This document shows positions 25,462-32,772 of a DNA stretch of 32,772 nt, piece after piece. The stretch comes from Nitriliruptorales bacterium. Lineage in GTDB: Bacteria; Actinomycetota; Nitriliruptoria; Euzebyales; Egibacteraceae. The notes under the pieces were generated by a model, which was not told the origin of the DNA, did not search any database, and saw only the letters and a program-made list of their open reading frames with translations. The position numbers and the translations under genes were made by a program. The stretch lies in the NCBI GenBank assembly GCA_009379795.1, contig WHTC01000009.1, forward strand, positions 1 through 32,772, read 5' to 3'. Numbering within the stretch: the first letter of the stretch is position 1; each line of letters starts with the position of its first letter.

Positions 25462-27300
25462 ATGAGCGAACCGGATGCAGGTCAGGATTTCCGTGAGGAG
25501 CTTCCTCACGGCTACGTCTACGCCACGACCGACGCAGCGGTCCGCTCCTGGTGCGGGGGACTGGGGGACGCCACGTTCCTCGCGGTCGACACCGAAACCA
25601 CCGGCTGGGACCCCCATCAGGACCGGCTGCTGCTGGTCCAGGTGAGCGCCGGTCCCCATCGGCCGGTGCTCGTGCTGGATGCCCAGCGTGTCAGTCCAAG
25701 GGTACTCACCGGCGTGCTGGCGGACCCCGCGCTGCTCAAGGTCTTCCACCACGGCTCGTTCGACCTGCGGTTCCTGTCCCGCGCCGGGGTGCCCGTCCAC
25801 CGGGTGGCCGACACGATGCTGGCCCAGCAGTTGCTCGACGGCGGTGAGAAGACCGCCGCGGGCGTCGGGTTGGCGGGGATCGCGTCCTTCCGGCTGGGCA
25901 TGGAGCTGGACAAATCCGTACGCGACACCTTCGACGGCGGCACGCTGTCAGAGACCCAGTTGCGCTACGCCGCCGATGATGCGACCGCGACCTGGCAGGT
26001 GTTCGACCAGCAGTGGCGGGAACTGGTCGGCCACGGGCTGACACGCGTGGCGCAACTGGAGTTCGCCGCCCTGCCGGTCCTGGCGGACCTGCAGTTGCGG
26101 GGCGTCACGCTGGACGGGCCGCGCTGGCTGGAGCTCGTGGGGGGTCTCGAGGCGGAGCTGCCCGCGCTGGAAGGGGCGCTGCAGGCCGCGCTGGTGACCG
26201 AGGACAGTCCGCGTGACCTGTTCGGGCCGACACCGGTCAACCTCGACTCGACCGAGCAGATCCGTGAGGCCCTCGCGCGCTGCGGGGTGGAGCTGGTGAC
26301 CACGCGCGAGTCCGCGCTCCGCGACCACGCCGGGCACCCGGCGGTCGACGCACTGTTGGCCTACCGGCAGGTCGCCAAGATCACGTCCAACTTCGGGGGC
26401 GACTGGGCGCGCCGCGTGGTCAACCCGGTCAGCGGCCGCGTGCACGCCGACTGGCGGCAGATCGTCGGCGCCGGGCGGATCGCCTGCTCCGACCCGAACC
26501 TCACCCAGATCCCCAAGGACCCCCGCTACCGGTCCTGCTTCGGCGGTGCGCAGGGGCGGGCGCTCGTGGTGGCCGACTACTCGCAGCAGGAGCTGCGCAT
26601 CCTCGCCGCGGTGTCGCGTGACGACGCCCTCGGCGAGGTGTTCCGCCGCGGCGGAGACCTGCACCGCACCACCGCCGCGATGGCCTTCACGGTCAGCGAG
26701 GACGCGGTCACCAACGAGCAGCGGGCCGCCGCCAAGGCGCTGAACTTCGGGCTGATGTACGGCATGGGTGCGCCAGGCTTCGCGCGCGCCACCGGCATGA
26801 CCCTCGAGCAGGCGCAGGTCACAATCGCCCGCTACTTCGACGCCTTTCCCCGGGTCGCCGCCTGGCTGGCGGAGGCCGAGTCGGCCGGTCGCCGCAACGG
26901 GCGCACCCGTACGCCGCTGGGACGGATCCGCGCCCTGGACCCGGACGGTGGTGCGGGCCTGGCCACGCTCGCTCGCAACGCCCCGATCCAGGGGGCTGGC
27001 GCGGACATGACCAAGCTCGCCCTGGCCGAGGTCGCCAAGCGCCTGGAGAAGCGCTTCGGCGCCGGCGAGCGGGGCGCCGCCCCCGACGGGCTGACGCTGG
27101 TGATCCATGACGAACTGGTGGCCGAGGTCGGGGACGGCGACGCCGAGGAGGCCGCCTCGCTGGTCGTGGAGGGCATGAGCGCGGCGGCCGCCGTGGTGCT
27201 CGGCGACATCCCCGCCGCGGTCACCGCCGAGGTCCGTCCCCGCTGGGGCGCGCTGGAGCACGCGGCCGCCCTGCCGGAATCGCCGATCCCGATTTCGTGA
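25462..27300 (+). CDS. Family A DNA polymerase with 3'-5' exonuclease domain, no 5'-nuclease domain
   Basis: 612 aa. Exo: FLAVDTETTGWD, FHHGSFDLRFL, YAADDATATW. Pol: DYSQQELRILAAVSRDD, RAAAKALNFGLMYGMG, IHDELVAEV. Confidence 0.93.
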   Translation: MSEPDAGQDFREELPHGYVYATTDAAVRSWCGGLGDATFLAVDTETTGWDPHQDRLLLVQVSAGPHRPVLVLDAQRVSPRVLTGVLADPALLKVFHHGSFDLRFLSRAGVPVHRVADTMLAQQLLDGGEKTAAGVGLAGIASFRLGMELDKSVRDTFDGGTLSETQLRYAADDATATWQVFDQQWRELVGHGLTRVAQLEFAALPVLADLQLRGVTLDGPRWLELVGGLEAELPALEGALQAALVTEDSPRDLFGPTPVNLDSTEQIREALARCGVELVTTRESALRDHAGHPAVDALLAYRQVAKITSNFGGDWARRVVNPVSGRVHADWRQIVGAGRIACSDPNLTQIPKDPRYRSCFGGAQGRALVVADYSQQELRILAAVSRDDALGEVFRRGGDLHRTTAAMAFTVSEDAVTNEQRAAAKALNFGLMYGMGAPGFARATGMTLEQAQVTIARYFDAFPRVAAWLAEAESAGRRNGRTRTPLGRIRALDPDGGAGLATLARNAPIQGAGADMTKLALAEVAKRLEKRFGAGERGAAPDGLTLVIHDELVAEVGDGDAEEAASLVVEGMSAAAAVVLGDIPAAVTAEVRPRWGALEHAAALPESPIPIS

Positions 27301-27312
27301 CGAGCGCCGCCC

Positions 27313-27328
27313 GGCTTCACATGAAGCC
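27313..27328. terminator. Short hairpin just after the polymerase stop
   Basis: GGCTTC-ACAT-GAAGCC, 6-bp perfect stem, 12 nt after the stop; no U-tract. Confidence 0.4.
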
Positions 27329-27354
27329 CACCGGTCAGGCATCGTCGGTTCGGC

Positions 27355-27504
27355 TTCACGTGGAGGTGACCGGCGGGGCGATGTGGAGTCGACCGGACAC
27401 TCCACGAGCGGTCAGGTTCACGTGGAGGTGACGGGCGGGGCGATGTGGAGTCGACCGGACACTCCACGAGCGGTCAGGTTCACGTGGAGGTGACCGGCGG
27501 GGCG
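27355..27504. repeat. 62-bp direct tandem repeat (about 2.4 copies) in a convergent intergenic region
   Basis: ttcacgtggaggtgac[c/g]ggcggggcgatgtggagtcgaccggacactccacgagcggtcagg at 27355-27416 and 27417-27478, partial copy 27479-27504. Each full copy carries GTGGAGT(9 nt)ACTCCAC. Confidence 0.95.
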
Positions 27505-27506
27505 CC

Positions 27507-27977
27507 TCAGGCGGCGGGACGGATCCGCGCGCCGACGGCGATCCGCCCGCCGGACAGGATCTCGGCGTTCAGCCCGCCGCGGTGCGTCAGGTATCTGGAC
27601 AGCCGCTCACCGCTGAGCTCGTCCAGGTGACCGCAGGGCTCGCACAGCCGCGACCCGCGCAGCAGCACGCCGTCGATCAGGAACGTCTCGCCGACCAGAT
27701 GATTGAGCGGGACCCCTGCGGTGACCAGGTTCCGCCGGTGCAACCCGTTCCCGACGTCCACGTCATGGTCCCGCGCCAGCGCCGTGACCGTCTCGGACTC
27801 GATCAGCGTGACCTGCCCCCAGGGACGGTCCGGCCTCGACCAGGTCCCGGCCTCTGCGGCGTACCGGTCACCGGCCAGCCCGTACCCGGCAGCCGCCTCG
27901 ACCTCTGGCACCGCGCGCATCCCCGCCGCCGCTGCAGGGGACAGGTAGATTCCCGCGAGCGTTCCCTCCCAGCTCAT
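27507..27977 (-). CDS. MOSC domain-containing protein
   Basis: 156 aa. GLAGDRYAAEAGTW...VTLIESETVTAL...HRRNLVTAGVPLNHLVGETFLIDGVLLRGSRLCEPCGHL. Confidence 0.88.
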   Translation of the reverse strand: MSWEGTLAGIYLSPAAAAGMRAVPEVEAAAGYGLAGDRYAAEAGTWSRPDRPWGQVTLIESETVTALARDHDVDVGNGLHRRNLVTAGVPLNHLVGETFLIDGVLLRGSRLCEPCGHLDELSGERLSRYLTHRGGLNAEILSGGRIAVGARIRPAA

Positions 27978-27979
27978 AC

Positions 27980-29521
27980 CTACTCTCTCGCGCTCCCGCG
28001 TTGGTCACCGGAGGCGCCGTTGCCCTCCACCGGCTCCTCGCCCGAGCCGAGCCGATTGAACAGGCCGCGCAGGTCCAGCCCGGTGAGGTCCGAGCCGATC
28101 TGCAGGCCCTGCTCGACGTTGGTCGCGACCGACTTCGTCAACTGCGACGCGCCGTCGGTGGAGATGACGGTCAACCGGTCCACCCCGCTGATCGGCTCGG
28201 AGGCCGCGCGCACCACATCCGGCAGGGCGCCGACGATCAGATCCAACACCGCCGCATCGCCGTACTCCTTGAACGCGTCGGCGTTCCTGCGCCGGGCCCC
28301 GGCCTCGGCCTCGCCCTTGGCGAGGATCGCCGCGGCCTCCGCCTCGCCCTCGCGCTGGATCGCCTGGGCGATCGCTTCGCGGCGGGCGCGCTCAGCCGCA
28401 CCGCGGCGCTCGCCCTCGATCTGCTCGGCCTCGGCCAGCGCGGCACGCTTGGCCTTCTCGGCCTCGCCCTGCAGCCGGGCACGCTCGGCGGCGGCCTCCG
28501 CGTCGGCGATCGTGCGCTGCTTACCGGCCTCGGCCTCGAAGATGTCGGAGTTCCGCCGTGCCTGGGCCTCCTGCTCCACGCGGTAGCGCTCGGCGTCGGC
28601 GGGCTTGCGCACCTGCGTGTCCAGTTCGCGGTCCTTCAGCGCGGCGTTGCGCTCGGCGACCTTCTCCTGCTCGGCGAGGACCTCCTGGTCATGCGCGGCC
28701 TGCGCCAGCGGTCCCGCGGCGGCGGCCTTGGCCTGCGCGGCGTCGATCTCGGCCTGGATCTCGGCCTGCTTCAACTCCAACTGGCGCTGGGAGACCGCGA
28801 TGGCCTCCTCGGCGAGCAGGCGCTCCTGCTCGGCGGCCTGGCGGGCACGCGCCTCGGCGATGGCCGCTTCCTTCTCGACCCGGGCTGCCTCTGGCCGGCC
28901 GAGGTCCTGCAGGTAGTTGCCCTCCGCCTGGATGTCCTGCAGTTGGAAGGTGTCCAGGGCGAGGCCCTGGTTGGTCAGGGACGTCTCGGCCTCCTCGGCG
29001 ACGGCCGCTGCGAACGCGGCCCGGTCCTTGATGATCTCGTCGACCGTCAGGCGGCCGACGATGGCGCGCAGCGACCCGGCGAGCACCTCCTGAGTGAACT
29101 GGGTGATGCCCTCCTGCTGATCGAGGAAGCGCTGGGACCCGGCGCGGATGGCGTCCTCGTTCCCGCCGACCTTGACGATCGCCACGCCTTCGAGGTCGCA
29201 CTTGATGCCGTTGGAGGACACCGCCCCGCGGATGCCGACGGAGATGCGGCGCGACGACAGGTCCATGATCTGCAGTCGCTGGACGAAGGGCCACACGAAG
29301 GTCGAGGCGCCCATGACGACCTTCTGGCCGCTCATGTCGCTGGATATCTCGCCGGTCTCGGGGTTTTTCACCTCCTTGCCACCCTTACGGCCGGTGACGA
29401 TGAAGGCGTCGTTGGGGCCGCCCACTCTGATGCGGGAGACCACCGTGATCGCGACAAGGACGAGCAGCGCGAAGCCGCCGCCCACCAGAACAACGAGATC
29501 CTCCACTCCGAACACCTCCAC
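27980..29521 (-). CDS. Flotillin-like SPFH/Band 7 protein
   Basis: 513 aa. N-terminal TM, SPFH region, long Ala/Glu-rich coiled coil (EAAAERARLQGEAEKAKRAALAEAEQIEGERRGAAERARREAIAQ). Confidence 0.92.
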   Translation of the reverse strand: MEVFGVEDLVVLVGGGFALLVLVAITVVSRIRVGGPNDAFIVTGRKGGKEVKNPETGEISSDMSGQKVVMGASTFVWPFVQRLQIMDLSSRRISVGIRGAVSSNGIKCDLEGVAIVKVGGNEDAIRAGSQRFLDQQEGITQFTQEVLAGSLRAIVGRLTVDEIIKDRAAFAAAVAEEAETSLTNQGLALDTFQLQDIQAEGNYLQDLGRPEAARVEKEAAIAEARARQAAEQERLLAEEAIAVSQRQLELKQAEIQAEIDAAQAKAAAAGPLAQAAHDQEVLAEQEKVAERNAALKDRELDTQVRKPADAERYRVEQEAQARRNSDIFEAEAGKQRTIADAEAAAERARLQGEAEKAKRAALAEAEQIEGERRGAAERARREAIAQAIQREGEAEAAAILAKGEAEAGARRRNADAFKEYGDAAVLDLIVGALPDVVRAASEPISGVDRLTVISTDGASQLTKSVATNVEQGLQIGSDLTGLDLRGLFNRLGSGEEPVEGNGASGDQRGSARE

Positions 29522-29531
29522 TGTGTGCGAG

Positions 29532-30029
29532 CTACAGGTCGAAGGCGGTGACGACCACGGCCGTGGGACTCGTGACCTCCACGACGACGATGCGCGTCCC
29601 CGCCGCCAGGGCCTCCTCGGAGCGGGCGGACAGGTGCACTTGCTGACCGTGATAGCGGACCCGCACCTGGCCGAAGGACGACTCGGAGACCGGGGTCACC
29701 ACCACCCCGGTCTTGCCGACCAGCTCGCTGGCGCGTGGCGTCGCATCGGTGCGCATCCGCATCAGCGAGCGGGTCAGCAGCGCGGCCACCCCGCCGAGCA
29801 GCATCCCCGCGCCCACGCCGACGGCCGCCGCGAGGGCCGGTCCCAGCGCCGCGGTCGTCAGCGCCGCGCCGAACCCGAACGCGGCAAGGAATCCGCCGAT
29901 CACGGGCGCCGAGATCAGCCCGCTGCCCAGGTCGATCGCGTCGAACAGCCCATCCAGAAAGTCCCCGAGCAGCAGCGTTGCGAGCAGGATGACGACGCCG
30001 ATGACGCCGATGACGACGAAGACGTCCAA
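29532..30029 (-). CDS. NfeD-like (YuaF-type) membrane protein with C-terminal OB fold
   Basis: 165 aa. TM helices then ELVGKTGVVVTPVSESSFGQVRVRYHGQQVHLSARSEEALAAGTRIVVVEV; directly upstream of flotillin. TTG start preceded by agggggtaagg. Confidence 0.8.
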   Translation of the reverse strand: MDVFVVIGVIGVVILLATLLLGDFLDGLFDAIDLGSGLISAPVIGGFLAAFGFGAALTTAALGPALAAAVGVGAGMLLGGVAALLTRSLMRMRTDATPRASELVGKTGVVVTPVSESSFGQVRVRYHGQQVHLSARSEEALAAGTRIVVVEVTSPTAVVVTAFDL

Positions 30030-30094
30030 CCTTACCCCCTCCGCCGTCGAGTGTAGTGGGGCGGGGGGCAGGCGGAGCCGTAGCCTGTGGAGTT

Positions 30095-31339
30095 ATGACT
30101 AGCCCGCGGCCACCCCAGGTGACCAGCGAGGTCGGCCGGTTGCGCGACGTGATCCTGCACCGGCCGGGTCTCGAGCTTCGCCGGATGACCCCTGCCAACA
30201 AGGACGACTTCCTGTTCGACGAACTGGTCTGGGTCAGCAAGGCGCAGCAGGAGCACGACGGCTTCCGCGTGCTGCTGAGCGAGGAGGGCGTGCGCGTGCG
30301 CCTGTTCGCCGACCTGCTCGCCGAGACCCTGACCGACGAGGGGATCCGTCACGAGGCGATCGCCCGCGTTGCCACCCCCGACGTCTGCGGCGTGGAGCTG
30401 GTGGACCGGGTCACCGGTTTCCTGAAGGACCTGGATTCCGCGACCCTTGTGACCCACCTGATCGGCGGTCTGACCGTCGCCGAGGTGCCCGGCGCCGAGG
30501 ATGGTTTCGTCGGCGGCGTCCTGGGTCCGACGGCGTTGCTACTGCCGCCCTTGCCGAACTCGGTGTTCACCCGGGATCCTTCGGCCTGGATCGGGCACGG
30601 CGTGGTCCTGTCGCCCATGTCCAAGCCGGCCCGACAGGCCGAGCGCCGGCTCTGGGAGACGGTGTATCGACACCATCCCGACTTCGCTGGCTCCGGCTCG
30701 CCGGTCTGGTATGGCGAGGACGAGCGTGACTACTTCCCCGCGACGCTGGAGGGCGGGGACATTATGGTGCTGTCCGAGTGGTGCGTGGCGGTGGGGCTGT
30801 CCGAGCGCAGCCACCCGGTCGCGGCCGAGAACCTCGCCGCCCGGTTGTTCGCCGCCGGCGCTTGCGAGTGGGTGCTTGCGGTGGACCTGCCCAAGAGCCG
30901 CCGGACGATGCACCTCGACACGGTCATGACCGTGGTCGACCGGGACGCGATCGTGATCTGGCCGCAAGCGACCCAGTTGCTGAGCGCTTACCGCATCGGG
31001 CCGGCGCCCGGCGGGGCTGGATGGGGGGTCCGCCGGCTCCAGGTCCGCCAGGAGCCCCTGTTGCGGGCGCTGGCCGAGGGCCTGGGGGTGGATCGCCTGC
31101 GTGTGGTCGCCACCGGGGAGGACGAGGTCCTGGCCGACCGCGAGCAGTGGGACGACGGCAACAACACGCTGGCCGTGCGCCCGGGGGTCGTGGTGGCCTA
31201 CGAGCGCAACGTCGACACCAACCGGCGGCTGCGGGAGGCGGGCATCGAGGTGCGCACGATCAGCTCATTCGAGCTGCCCCGCGGCCGTGGCGGCCCCCGC
31301 TGCATGTCCTGCCCGCTCAGCCGCGACCCCCTCGACTGA
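30095..31339 (+). CDS. arcA: Arginine deiminase
   Basis: 414 aa from ATG 30095. NSVFTRDPSAWIG, LEGGDIMVLSE, MHLDTVMTVVD, NNTLAVRPGVVVAYERN, catalytic GPRCMSCPLSRD. Confidence 0.96.
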   Translation: MTSPRPPQVTSEVGRLRDVILHRPGLELRRMTPANKDDFLFDELVWVSKAQQEHDGFRVLLSEEGVRVRLFADLLAETLTDEGIRHEAIARVATPDVCGVELVDRVTGFLKDLDSATLVTHLIGGLTVAEVPGAEDGFVGGVLGPTALLLPPLPNSVFTRDPSAWIGHGVVLSPMSKPARQAERRLWETVYRHHPDFAGSGSPVWYGEDERDYFPATLEGGDIMVLSEWCVAVGLSERSHPVAAENLAARLFAAGACEWVLAVDLPKSRRTMHLDTVMTVVDRDAIVIWPQATQLLSAYRIGPAPGGAGWGVRRLQVRQEPLLRALAEGLGVDRLRVVATGEDEVLADREQWDDGNNTLAVRPGVVVAYERNVDTNRRLREAGIEVRTISSFELPRGRGGPRCMSCPLSRDPLD

Positions 31340-31342
31340 TGT

Positions 31343-31816
31343 CTAGTCGGCGAGCGGCCTGGCGCCGGTGACCTTGACCTGGAACGAGCCGGCCGGCGCC
31401 TCGTAGGAGACGGTATCCCCGACCTTGCAGCCCAGCAGCGCCTTGCCCAGCGGGGAACTGGCGCTCACGACGGGCAGCCCCTGCGCGCGATCCTCGCGGC
31501 TGCCAAGCAGGAACGTCTCGGCGTCCCCATCCTCGTCCACGGTGGTCAGCACCATGCCGGCGGCGACGGTGTCGCCCGAGGGCGCTTCGCCGACCTCGGC
31601 CCTGCCCAGCATGTCCTGGAGTTGGCGGATGCGGGCCTCCATCTTGCCCTGCTCCTCCTTGGCGGTGGTGTACTCCGCGTTCTCCCGGAGGTCGCCGTGG
31701 GAGCGGGCGATTTCGATGGCCTTCGACGTCTGCCTGCGCCCTTCTGTCTGCAGGTGTTCGAGTTCCTCGCTGAGGCGGTCGTACGCCGACTGCGATAGCC
31801 AGAGGGTGTCGGTCAC
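31343..31816 (-). CDS. greA: Transcription elongation factor GreA
   Basis: LSQSAYDRLSEELEHLQTEGRRQTSKAIEIARSHGDLRENAEYTTAKEEQGKMEARIRQLQDML...SPLGKALLGCKVGDTVSYEAPAG. GTG start 31816 preceded by gaaggaa. Confidence 0.93.
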   Translation of the reverse strand: MTDTLWLSQSAYDRLSEELEHLQTEGRRQTSKAIEIARSHGDLRENAEYTTAKEEQGKMEARIRQLQDMLGRAEVGEAPSGDTVAAGMVLTTVDEDGDAETFLLGSREDRAQGLPVVSASSPLGKALLGCKVGDTVSYEAPAGSFQVKVTGARPLAD

Positions 31817-31951
31817 TGCGCGATTCCTTCGCCCATATGCAATCTCTCGACCAAATATCACCATTGCGCAGCGAGTCTGGCTCGCCGGCGGGGGCGGAGT
31901 CTAGCGATCCCGTGTGAAGGATTTTGGAACCCGTCGCGCTGGGCGCGAGCC

Positions 31952-31964
31952 TACCCTGGAACGA
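31952..31964 (+). promoter_or_regulatory. Putative leaderless promoter -10 (TACCCT) with 6-nt spacer to ATG
   Basis: TACCCTGGAACGATG upstream of the Fpg/Nei gene. Confidence 0.45.
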
Positions 31965-32772
31965 TGCCCGAACTGCCCGAGGTCCAGGCTCACGCCGAAC
32001 GGCTGACCGCAGCGCTGCGCGGTGCCGAGCTGCAGCGCTTCGAGCCGCTCTCCTTCGCCGTGCTGAAGACCGTCAACCCGCCGCCTGACAAGGCGGTCGG
32101 GATACCCCTCGACGAGGTCCGTCGTCGCGGCAAGCACCTGCTCCTGCGCTTCGGGGAGTTGCGATTCGTCGTCCACCTGATGCAGGGCGGCCGGCTGCGG
32201 CCGGACGGCAACCAGGCCCGGCGGCCACGTGGCGGGGCGGCGCGCTGGTGGTTCGCCGACGGCCGCGCTCTGCTGCTGACCGAAGCCGGCACCGAGCGCA
32301 AGGTGGGCGTCTGGGTCATTGCCGGGGATCCGCGAGGCGTCGCGCCCCTCGACGAACTGGGGCCCGAGGCGGATCAGATCGAGCCCGCCGCCATGGCGGC
32401 GCTGTTCGACGGCCACCCGATGCGCCTGCACACCTTCCTGCGGGACCAGCGCATCCTGGCCGGGATCGGGCGCCGGTTGGCCAACGAGGTGTGCTGGACG
32501 GCGCGGCTGTCGCCGTTCGCCCCCACGCGCAACCTCGGCGAGGAGCGCGCCGCCCAGGCGGTGGACGCGATCCGCGCCGCGGTCACCGAGGGACTGGAGG
32601 ACGAGCGCCGGCGCAACGACATGTCGGCATCCAAGGAACGCGCCGGCGCGGTCCACCATCGCACCGGCGAGCCATGCCCCCGCTGCGGCGACGCGATCCG
32701 CGCCGTCGAGTACCGCGACTACACGGTCAACTACTGCCCCGCCTGCCAGACCGGCGGCAAGATCCTCGCCGA
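31964..32772 (+). CDS. Fpg/Nei family DNA glycosylase, 3' end beyond window
   Basis: MPELPEVQAHAERL...RRRGKHLLLRF...HTFLRDQRILAGIGRRLANEVCWTARLSP...CPRCGDAIRAVEYRDYTVNYCPACQTGGKILA; open to the window end. Confidence 0.88.
   Translation, partial: MPELPEVQAHAERLTAALRGAELQRFEPLSFAVLKTVNPPPDKAVGIPLDEVRRRGKHLLLRFGELRFVVHLMQGGRLRPDGNQARRPRGGAARWWFADGRALLLTEAGTERKVGVWVIAGDPRGVAPLDELGPEADQIEPAAMAALFDGHPMRLHTFLRDQRILAGIGRRLANEVCWTARLSPFAPTRNLGEERAAQAVDAIRAAVTEGLEDERRRNDMSASKERAGAVHHRTGEPCPRCGDAIRAVEYRDYTVNYCPACQTGGKILA

Noticed and set aside
27355-27504. CRISPR-like array
   Set aside because: The whole 62-bp unit repeats directly with no unique spacers and there are no cas genes; it is a tandem repeat.
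27980-30029. Flotillin-NfeD pair as a novel membrane system
   Set aside because: SPFH/NfeD gene pairs are a well-known bacterial arrangement; nothing unusual was seen here beyond a TTG start for NfeD.

Overview
High-GC actinobacterial chromosomal segment, densely coding; a deep-branching Actinomycetota lineage is only a guess. No rRNA, tRNA, CRISPR array, transposase or phage genes were recognised. Left part: a FIST-domain C-terminal fragment, PII protein glnB, and glnD preceded by a 35-bp tandem repeat of overlapping micro-ORFs, then a membrane-anchored HExxH putative metallopeptidase. Centre (about 4.8-19.6 kb, minus strand): a large Tad/Flp (type IVc) pilus locus. It contains cpaB, a cpaE-tadE fusion, tadE, tadA, tadB, tadC, a histidine kinase, a response regulator and a VWA lipoprotein, all overlapping their neighbours. 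A second block follows with flp, a TadG-like/M15 peptidase fusion, a Flp-pilin/large-domain fusion, a lipoprotein, two small membrane proteins and DUF192. Right part: fumC; the MSMEG_4193/DUF3090/SCO1664 trio; threonine dehydratase; a pol A-family polymerase lacking the 5'-nuclease domain; a MOSC protein; flotillin and NfeD; arginine deiminase; greA; and a divergent Fpg/Nei glycosylase truncated by the window end. The best candidate for something new is the Tad locus. Three of its ORFs join a pilin or pseudopilin segment to an unrelated cargo domain. In one of them the whole CpaE-like ATPase takes the place of the prepilin leader, which predicts a polyprotein cut by prepilin peptidase. All functional statements come from reading the translations by eye; no database search was run.
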